From Pleurotus djamor (lineage: Eukaryota > Basidiomycota > Agaricomycetes > Agaricales > Pleurotaceae), in the NCBI GenBank assembly GCA_029747585.1, contig JAPEVF010000622.1:1-27210 (forward strand): a stretch of 27,210 bases of DNA, read 5' to 3'. Position numbers and translations under genes: made by a program. Of this stretch, positions 20,127 through 27,210 are shown piece by piece. How positions within the stretch are numbered: position 1 is the first letter of the stretch; every line of letters starts with the position of its first letter. The notes beneath the pieces were generated by a model. It had not been told where the DNA came from and searched no databases. It worked only from the letters and a program-made list of their open reading frames with translations.

Positions 20127-22127
20127 TTAGCCATGCAATCTCTTCACTGAAAGTAGGGAAGGAACCGTTGAACTTGGTAGACGACGCAGCAAAGGAGACA
20201 ACCCAAGTCCATGATTCAGATCATAATCATCCGACTCCCTATCAGTAATATTCACCCACTCCACCCATGTCCCAAAACGCCTCATCTCTTTCTCGTACTT
20301 CTTTCTTCCCGCACCGGCAAAGTTGTACAAGGCCATGTTGCGGAGCGGTTTATGATGAGAATGGCGAAAGGCGGCCATGGATTTGAGGGACTGGAGGTCG
20401 GAAGAGGAGAGGGGGACGTCTTCCATTGAAATCGTCTGGAGGTCGGGATTGTAAACTTCAATACTCGATGGTACGTTGACGGTGTTGAGGGAGGATGAGG
20501 ACGAGGACAACCCTGTGTCTGGCTCTGGTACGGGCAGAAGCATGGATAGGATCTTGAATTTATTGACCGTAAGTCGCCTGAGCCGAACGAGCTGTGGGAT
20601 AACCTGCGACCAAGCCAACGCCTCCTCGCCTCCTCCAACCCTTTCAAGCGTCAAGTCCGTAATCCTTCCCAATGGCAGACATTGGCCAATCTCAACGGAT
20701 CGCGCCGCCAGGGGAAAGACGTTGACATCGACCTCAAGGATAGAATTGCGATGGTCCGCCTCTTTCTCCTCTTGAACAGTGAGCTGATACCCATTTCCAT
20801 CATGGCGTCTTGGCATAGATGTGGTGGGTGTAGCCATCTTCATGACGACCTTCAGACCATCAACATTCGAAGGGATACCCTGCGCGATTAGGTGGCGGAG
20901 GTGGGAGGTATCACCTCCATTGGGTTGGATACCCGGATCGTCGTTGCCGTTATTGTACGAAATCATCGTTTTTCGAAGGGCTGGTGTGTCCAGGTACGCA
21001 AAGAGAACCGACTCTTTGAGAGACTTCGACGTTACATTTAGTTCCTTGAGGTTGGGAAGGTGTATCATCGTGGCAGTTGATTCTGGGAGCTTGACAATGG
21101 AGGTGGCATCAGAGAAGACAGTGGAAATCGTAGCACTCTCCACTACTGGCGTATTTCGCAGGACATCGAGGACACGGGGTACGGAGAGATAGGGTTTGTC
21201 ATCCCAGTGGTTGATTTGGATGTTGAGGTACGTCAACGCCGGCGCGGGGGGCAGTAGAACAGGTACAATGTTCTTCAGCGTGAGCGACTGGAGCGAATTC
21301 AGCGTCGTCCATGGGAAAGGCATCGTCCGCGGGGAGTAGTCGTAGTCAGAGTCATGAATATACCTGTGACTACGTTCGGAGCCATCGTCGTCGTCATATT
21401 CATCAGATATCCCACTGTCCGAGTCATCCACTTCATCCGACCTCTCCCTCTCTTTCTCCCTGTGGTAGTAATCATACTCCCCGTCCCACGTCTCGTAGTT
21501 GATCTTGAGGGTCCGTAGAAAAGGCATCTCAGGCCGTGACGCTAGATCGACATCCGCAGAAAACAAAGACGCGGGAATAGGGGTGTAATACATATCAGCG
21601 GTGATGAGATTGATATTCACGTCACGAAACCGCGGTGCTGCGTCCATAATCGCGTCGAATATATGTCGGGGAGCCTTGCGCGTGCACAGTTTTCCCAACG
21701 AGCCAACGATGGTCAACGGTGACTGTTTCGACCGCGTGAACGCTTCCGCGACCCAGGAAAGTCCGTCAAGGGGTAGTGTCGCCCAGAAAGCCGCAGTATC
21801 GAGCGCGATCTGCCTCCACCGACTACAAACACGCGTCACCGTCAGCAATTTGATGAGGTAGGCTTTTTGCTCCCTGCCATCGCTCGTCCGCAGCTCTGCG
21901 TCCATGATGACCTTGAATTCGACTAGAATACGCGAGATTATCTCGTTTGGGAGTTTGGACATCGCGTTATACGCGTTTCGACGGGCGCAGAGGGCCCTGA
22001 TGAGGGCTTGGTATTTAAGGATTTCTGTGTCTATGACGCGTTCGGCTTCGATATCGGCTGGGGTGGAGAGAGTCTGAGTGGTATTGGTGGGACTTGAGTG
22101 ATATCTGACTTTTAATCCGCTTACCAT
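20127..22127 (-). CDS. F-box protein with leucine-rich C-terminal part
   Basis: ATG at 22127 to the stop at 20127 gives 666 residues. A heptad-like helix (about residues 25-55) is followed by an F-box at about 57-118: MSKLPNEIISRILVEF, then LTVTRVCSRWRQIALDTAAF and W115. This is the usual layout of the very large Agaricomycete F-box family, which couples substrates to SCF ubiquitin ligases through Skp1. The rest has repeated strand/helix segments with regular leucines and an acidic low-complexity insert (SDEYDDDDGSE). The N-terminus is uncertain: the frame stays open to GTG 22412, and ATG 22127 is directly followed by GTAAGC, which with CACTCAG ending at 22074 would be a 51-nt in-frame intron. 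The substrate is unknown. Confidence 0.82.
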   Translation of the reverse strand: MVSGLKVRYHSSPTNTTQTLSTPADIEAERVIDTEILKYQALIRALCARRNAYNAMSKLPNEIISRILVEFKVIMDAELRTSDGREQKAYLIKLLTVTRVCSRWRQIALDTAAFWATLPLDGLSWVAEAFTRSKQSPLTIVGSLGKLCTRKAPRHIFDAIMDAAPRFRDVNINLITADMYYTPIPASLFSADVDLASRPEMPFLRTLKINYETWDGEYDYYHREKERERSDEVDDSDSGISDEYDDDDGSERSHRYIHDSDYDYSPRTMPFPWTTLNSLQSLTLKNIVPVLLPPAPALTYLNIQINHWDDKPYLSVPRVLDVLRNTPVVESATISTVFSDATSIVKLPESTATMIHLPNLKELNVTSKSLKESVLFAYLDTPALRKTMISYNNGNDDPGIQPNGGDTSHLRHLIAQGIPSNVDGLKVVMKMATPTTSMPRRHDGNGYQLTVQEEKEADHRNSILEVDVNVFPLAARSVEIGQCLPLGRITDLTLERVGGGEEALAWSQVIPQLVRLRRLTVNKFKILSMLLPVPEPDTGLSSSSSSLNTVNVPSSIEVYNPDLQTISMEDVPLSSSDLQSLKSMAAFRHSHHKPLRNMALYNFAGAGRKKYEKEMRRFGTWVEWVNITDRESDDYDLNHGLGLSPLLRRLPSSTVPSLLSVKRLHG

Positions 22128-23345
22128 CGACTTCCTTACGGTTAGAGAATGTGGTATATGAAGATGTGGAAAGGAGGCAAAAAATGCTGGCAAGCGCTTT
22201 TTCTTCATTTTTAGGCGCTTCGCTTGCAGGGGTCCTCCTATCCGTTTCCTAAGTAGCGGGGAGACAAGCAGAAGCAGGTGTAAGTACATCCAGATTTGAG
22301 TAGGCGCGAAGGGCCTCCCAGCATCCCCCAGTTTTGGTCCTATCCACAGCGAGACTGACCAGAGACGGTAATGGTTTACAAGATTGAAGGAGAGCGAAGG
22401 CTGCAAAGACACCTAAATTTAAAGAGGCGCAAGCCATCATCATCGTCAATAGTAAAGAATGGGGTAAGTAACATCGAAAAGTCTGAATGAAAATGTCCGG
22501 AACTGGGTGACGTCCCTACTCCCTCAGTGCTCACGAGCCATGGCGCACGAAAAAATGAGAATTCAAAAATTCGAATGCTAACACCAGGCTACAAGTAGCC
22601 GTCTTTGAGGTCGATTGAAAGGACTCCAACGCTAGTTCACCGTACGGTAGATGCGTCTATGATACGCAGTAAGCGTTTAAGACCATGAAATACGAGAAAA
22701 GACGAGAGAAAATGCGCACATTACTTGTTATCAAAGCTAGCACCACCAGCTCGGAAAAGCTCCGTATCAGTTCATCTGCACGACGGCGCCGTCACTGACA
22801 ACGGCTGGGCCAAGCCGCCGCCTTCGACTCCGTTTCCGTGCGTGGAAAGCGCGATATCCAATCATATCGTGTCTAGGTACCATGACATGAAGTGGGCGAG
22901 CTGGGGTCGTTCCACACGGCGTTGAGGCCGTTGAAACGTCTGCTACACCTGGAAATACGTCCTACGAAGAATATAATGTGAGCCTTCAAGCTTCCAAGAC
23001 CATTCAACGCCGTAAGAAACATACCCTCCTCGATTCCCTCCATACACACCAGTATCTCCAGCCCTAAACACTTCAGCGTTCGAATCGTTTGCCCTCATCT
23101 TCTGGGAACATATTATTCCCATCCTACTAGCCCTGCTTTTGAGCGACGTTTACGAGAGCAAGGGGCTCGGAGTGAAAGTTAGGTGTTTTGGGGTACCTGG
23201 ATACCCGTTAGGCAGAGTCGCAGCGTCTACAGCTGGCGATGAATACGAAAACGGTTTTAAGCAAACTTCACGATCAGAAAAACAGGTTTGAAGCCTACCG
23301 TGTCGAGTTTCTCATTTCTCGTTTCTCGTTTTCATTTTTTCATTT
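22128..23345. other. F-box gene upstream region and intergenic stretch
   Basis: A minus-strand frame at 22449-22249 begins with a hydrophobic stretch after MTMMMACASLNLG, but it overlaps the open extension of the F-box frame and is probably leader sequence. From 22.5 to 23.3 kb I see nothing that supports a gene. From about 23.3 kb the sequence becomes pyrimidine-rich low complexity. Confidence 0.4.
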
Positions 23346-23443
23346 CCCATTTCCCATGTACACAACCCACCCAACCAACCACCTACGAGAACCTCCCATT
23401 TCCCATGTACACAACCCAACCAACCAACCACCTACAACAACCT
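23346..23443 (+). repeat. Tandem duplication, 49-bp unit, two copies
   Basis: Units 23346-23394 and 23395-23443 both start CCCATTTCCCATGTACACAA and differ at three positions. The high identity suggests a recent duplication. It lies in C/A-rich sequence with no accepted gene. Confidence 0.92.
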
Positions 23444-23869
23444 CCCAACCGCAACACCGTCCATCCCCATCCCTGCCTCCCGAAATAATATTCGCATATT
23501 GCCGTATTGCCGTACTGCACACGCTGCTCTCGCCACCGTTCCCAAGGCAAAAAATCTGATATTTCGGAGGAGCTCGGAGCTCGCTNCGTGGTACCCTCAT
23601 GTGATGCATGCGACGGGCAAGTCAACCGAAACAGTCCTAGGACTACGACTACGACTATGGCCGCTAGACATGACCGTTGAGTCTAGGAACGGTATGAGTA
23701 CATATCAGATCCACGAAAAAGCGACTGAAACCCCACCTTCCTCATTCCTCATGTCCCTCCCAAAGTCGACCATATCAACCATATCCATATCAACTAGCTC
23801 CGACGCCTCCTCAACGGCAACGCCATTCATCGTCGCACTTGAGGCTCATATCACCACATTGATATGTAG

Positions 23870-24383
23870 CTGGGACTGCGGAATACGTTGTCAATCCGGA
23901 GCTACCAGCATACGAGAGGGATGGCGCTGAGGTCATTCAAGGTCCCAAACAGGCTCCTGAGTCCTGGGTGTCCACCAGGGTGGACTATGCGGCGAACGAA
24001 GAGTGTGAGCACCTTTCCAAACCACAAAACCACAAAACCACGCAAAAAAAAAAAAACNAAAAACGCACCAACCCCGTTTTTCCCTCCTAGTATCCAAGTA
24101 CGAATCCAAACGGACCAATGACCATGAACATCTCGTCAACAACTGGGCTAATCGTCTTAGCCTTCCTAGGTTCGCGTTGAGGTACCGCCGGAGCTGCTGT
24201 TGCCACCATTTTGAAGGGTGGAAGTCATGTCTTGGCCATGGTCGCTTCAGGGAGCAGGGAGTAGGGAGTAGGTATACGGGGGTGGTGAGTTTGCGCGTGG
24301 CAAGACGCGGTCTGAATGACTTCGACGTAGGAGCTGGGGGCTCGGAGTTGTCTGGGTATTACAGTAAGTCATTGGAATCATGA
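23870..24383 (+). CDS. Incomplete gene model of unknown function, two exons
   Basis: Exon 23870-24004 reads AGTAEYVVNPELPAYERDGA (first residue completed by the preceding exon) and ends ESWVSTRVDYAANEE. Intron 24005-24090 (GTGAGC..CTCCTAG) contains the A-rich tract with N24058. Exon 24091-24383 reads SKYESKRTNDHEHLVNNWAN and continues to TGA at 24381-24383. The acceptor TATGTAG before 23870 is preceded by a stop, so an upstream exon is required; a donor GTATGAG at about 23694 after MTVESRN is phase-compatible but would make a long intron. The second half overlaps the minus-strand module copy at 24352-24580, so the 3' end may be wrong. No family recognised. Confidence 0.3.
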
Positions 24384-24580
24384 AAACAAGCGAACGAACG
24401 CGAGGGAAAACACACCGTTGGGCTTTTCCTCCATTCTCGCGCAGCATAGACATGATACAGACTTGGACTTCTCATCACCTTCGACGTGGGTGATCATGAA
24501 ACTTGCGCTGCGCATTCAAGAGCCCATAGCCTTGCTTTGAGGAACGACTCCGAGGCTTGATATCGCGATTTCGGAGGTGC
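24352..24580 (-). repeat. Dispersed copy of the 10-12 kb exon-intron module
   Basis: On the minus strand GCACCTCCGAAATC begins at 24580. A donor GTGTGTTTTCC lies at 24415, 163 nt after the box start, and the intron ends with TGACTTACTGT (24371-24361) and CCCAG at 24352. Box, spacing, T-rich donor and the 11-nt string before the acceptor all match array copy 4. The frame of the box again reads TSTSEI, preceded by PTLPPSPG, comparable with PTLPP in copy 1. A stop follows in that frame, so it may be a relic. Confidence 0.55.
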
Positions 24581-24907
24581 TTGTCCCGGGGGAGGGGGGT
24601 AGCGTCGGGAAGAAGAAAGGTGATGGAACGCGACGATTGGCGTTTTGTAAGCTAGAATGGGCAGAAGCGGAGCATATAAGAGTCCAACGAGGACAGATGA
24701 GCGGTGTGGGACTGAAGAAAAGCGAAGCGGACGTACGATTTTCGACTCTCCCCAAGATTCAAAATTCAAATGGAAAATTCAACGTTCAATATTTCGATAT
24801 TTCAATACCCAAGCAACCCCCACTGAATGCGCTGAATGCGCTTCCTTCCTATCCCTATCTCCATCGAGACCGAGGGTCCGGGTTATCGGAATAGCATATT
24901 AGGGGGT

Positions 24908-25555
24908 TCATGGACGTATTGGCATAACTAAGGACGATACTCTAGATGATGGCTTTGAGGTCGAGGCGTTGGGTTGAGCCTTTGAGATGGAAAGGTCGGG
25001 TACAGTCGGAGGAAGCAAGGAGGACGACGACAAACGAATATGAGGACGGTCTGAAAGACATTGGACAGTAAGAATGTGAATGTGTGAGTACATAACTGGT
25101 GGGGATTGAAATTTTGAAAGTTAAACGTACCTTGAGACCGGAAACGACCTCCCCCTCCACCTGAAAAGAAGGTACCTCCTACACATCACGCGCCCGTCTC
25201 AAGATCTCAACATCAATCTTCGAACCTCGGCGGCTCGTCGGCGGCACCAGCTTATACAGAGTGAAATTGCGCTATCGGGAGAGAGAGCTAGTCGACGGGG
25301 AGATTGCGTATCCACGAGAAGGCGTCAACGTGCGGAGGGTTTGAATTTGCGCCCTCTTCTTCCGATTCGTTTGCAGGTCGATTAGAATCCAGCGACGAGC
25401 CTTAAAGCTTACTGGATGGATAGCTATATGCTGGGTTAGCCATAGCTAGCAGCTACTCGTCTCTTGAAAGATTAGACGTACGCAGTTGAAGGGGAAGGAC
25501 CCGACGCGGACACAAGGAGGAAAACGATCTCCCATAAGGGAGCCTTCCTTAAGGC
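24908..25555 (-). other. Probable multi-exon gene, structure unresolved
   Basis: The last exon 25050-24908 reads DRPHIRLSSSSLLPPTVPDL and ends SSRVSSLVMPIRP before a stop at 24908. Intron 25130-25051 (GTACGT..TTTCAG, 80 nt) is canonical, and a 30-nt exon 25160-25131 follows the acceptor CTTCTTTTCAG. Further upstream, a frame reading RNFTLYKLVPPTSRRGSKID ends at TAG 25181-25179, and a strong intron (GTACGT to CATATAG, about 63 nt) lies near 25480-25420. These pieces do not combine into one frame by eye. Confidence 0.28.
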
Positions 25556-26240
25556 TAAGGCTTGAGCATCGTGACCATACCATCAGTAGCTAAATGCAGC
25601 AATTGATAGAAACAAAGTGGCGACGCGCATGTTCGGAATGTGGACGCGAAAGTCGAGGAGAAAGAAAGCAAACAAGTCGTTGGGTCGTGTAAGCGCCGAA
25701 AACCGAACCTCCTTGCGTTTCTCAGGAGACTCCTACCGCATCCCCAAGTCAACGTTTAGCTCGAGTTTTGAATTTGAAGCCGTGAATATGAAGCTTGACG
25801 TTCAAGAGCTTTTACGATGAGATGGTGTGCGTATATGCTATTAGATCTTTAGATCTTTAAACCTCGCCCTCTCCCCTTCAGTCACTCCTATGCTCTATGC
25901 TTCTTCCCATTCCGCGGAGGCGGACTATTTCTGTCGGCCATTCACGGTGCAGCGATGTAACGCATATCTCGCAGCATTCCCGCGTACCAGAGTCCCATTA
26001 AGTCTCCCTAGCACGAGCTGCGAAAGACGAAACAAGTGACCTGGTGGCAGACTCGAAGTACTAAGTACCGTACTTACTCGACTCGACTCGACACAACGTG
26101 CCCTAACTGACCGATCCCAACGGTGGCCCATTTCTCACCAATACCATCGTCCTCTACAGGGTCGCGTTCTTTGCCACCCAAACCGTCACGGCCACAATAT
26201 TATTTCAACATCTAGCGCCTCTTACACTTGTCGTCGTCGT

Positions 26241-26341
26241 CACCCTCACCCTCACCCTCATCGCTCTTCCCTCTTCCCTCTTCCAACGTCCACCTTCTCC
26301 TCAAGCTGCGCTCAAGGCTCATCCCATCCATCCATCCATCC
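26241..26341 (+). repeat. Cluster of simple repeats (CACCCT, CTCTTCC, ATCC)
   Basis: Three CACCCT copies begin at 26241, three CTCTTCC copies follow from about 26263, and an ATCC run ends near 26341. None matches a telomere repeat (TTAGGG). Confidence 0.8.
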
Positions 26342-26859
26342 TCTACCTTCTATCCCCCGTGTTTCTCTCACCCAGTTTCGCTCACCCTCTCACCCACGAC
26401 GGAATTATGAATCTCATTACAACTCAATGCTAAACGGATCAACGCAGCGGATGTATGTATTATTCGGGTTATACAGGTCATCCCGGTGTACCTCCCTCAA
26501 ACTCTCTTCAACTTGCACCACATCCAAATGATCCGATGAGCTCTACGCTCTATCGCTCGCCTCAACCATCAACCACACCCTCCACACAGTCCACACCCTC
26601 TTCCCTTTCCTCCCATTTCCTCCCATCACCCCGTCGTCGTCCTCCCCATTAAACAGTATCCAAACCTCCCCAGGCCGAACTCCCTACTAAGTACCAACCC
26701 GGCATATAGAGGTTAAACGTAAACAGTAACACCCCAGGAAGTGCTAGTGAATCGTGAATCGTGACGCGTGATGACCAACCCCTACAACGGCAACCTCTTC
26801 TATCAAATTTCAACGATCACGCAAACGTACGACGCCTTCCACTATACCACCGCTTCTCC

Positions 26860-26883
26860 TCCCACTCCCACTCCCACTCCCAC
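26860..26883 (+). repeat. Microsatellite, TCCCAC x 4
   Basis: Four perfect 6-bp copies. Confidence 0.92.
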
Positions 26884-27210
26884 TTTACTCTAGTCTGTCG
26901 GAGGAGGAAACTTGAAGACCCACTATTAACTAACACCTACCCTACGTGTGGTGGTGTCGATGCAACCCAAAACCTACTATTTCCCGGGAACCTGGATCAT
27001 AGATGAGCACATCAAGAATGAGAATGAATGTCCCATGAATGTTATAGGTTATATCTACTCTATCTGCACGGACTGTACAGTGTACCGCGATGTATTCTAA
27101 AGTCCGAGTGTCTTTCCTCTTCTCTTTCGGACTTCCTTCTCATTCTCGTTCTCACCGGTGACTGTATGCGTTATCGGTCGACTTTATTGACGCGTTCTTC
27201 GTTCCCCATG

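Larger units (their letters stand above)
25556..27210. other. Gene-poor end of window with simple repeats
   Basis: No recognised gene. The plus-strand frame 25617-25820 and the minus-strand frame 26131-25925 look like chance. The sequence becomes C/T-rich with many short repeats toward 26.2-26.9 kb, as in the 13.6-16 kb stretch. Confidence 0.4.

Noticed and set aside
22249..22449. Minus-strand 66-residue frame with a hydrophobic start
   Set aside because: Overlaps the leader of the F-box gene; no clear signal cleavage and poor start context (several Met in a row).
26241..26341. CACCCT repeats as a telomere remnant
   Set aside because: The unit is not CCCTAA, only three copies exist, and other simple repeats surround it.
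1..27210. CRISPR arrays, operons, Shine-Dalgarno sites
   Set aside because: The window is eukaryotic; no regularly spaced short palindromic repeats are present.

Overview
The window looks like nuclear DNA of a basidiomycete fungus, most likely an Agaricomycete. Four things point there: a farnesylated-type pheromone precursor ending in CVIA; short GT-AG introns, mostly 50 to 85 nt, several per gene; a long F-box protein of the mushroom-type expansion with R-x-C-x-x-W; and a fungal APH-like kinase. I cannot name the species. Eight N positions, most of them beside homopolymer runs, suggest an assembly with uncertain run lengths.

Layout. 1-522 (-): 5' part of a cysteine-dependent protein phosphatase, running off the window. 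835-906 (+): tRNA-Glu(UUC). 1396-1527 (-): a 43-residue mating-pheromone precursor, not covered by ordinary ORF-length cut-offs. 2377-3213 (-): aminoglycoside-phosphotransferase-like kinase. 3371-5027 (-): seven-exon secreted beta-propeller (lactonase/carboxymuconate-cyclase-like), 438 residues. 5.0-8.2 kb: gene-poor. 8275-9465 (-) and 12584-13582 (+): two multi-exon genes of unknown function sharing a short Asn/Gly/Gln-rich element, with an intron of the same phase right after it.

10275-11963 (+): six copies of a roughly 300-bp module, each holding a conserved CCTCCGAAAT-type box, in most copies followed 140-165 nt later by an intron donor. A further copy lies on the other strand at 24.35-24.58 kb. 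13.6-16.6 kb: low-complexity, C/T-rich sequence with unresolved spliceable frames. 16650-17576 (-): a protein with an in-frame internal duplication. 18551-18829 (-): a small secreted cysteine-rich protein with its own TATA box and leader introns. 20127-22127 (-): F-box/leucine-rich-type protein. 22.1-27.2 kb: few supportable genes, several tandem and simple repeats, and incomplete gene models near 24 and 25 kb.

The recognised genes do not form one pathway. Signalling (pheromone, phosphatase, kinase), secretion (beta-propeller, small cysteine-rich protein) and ubiquitin targeting (F-box) are each represented by single genes. No STE3-type pheromone receptor was recognised, so the pheromone gene is either at the edge of a P/R locus or away from one. 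Most gene calls outside the recognised families are splice reconstructions by eye and need transcript evidence.
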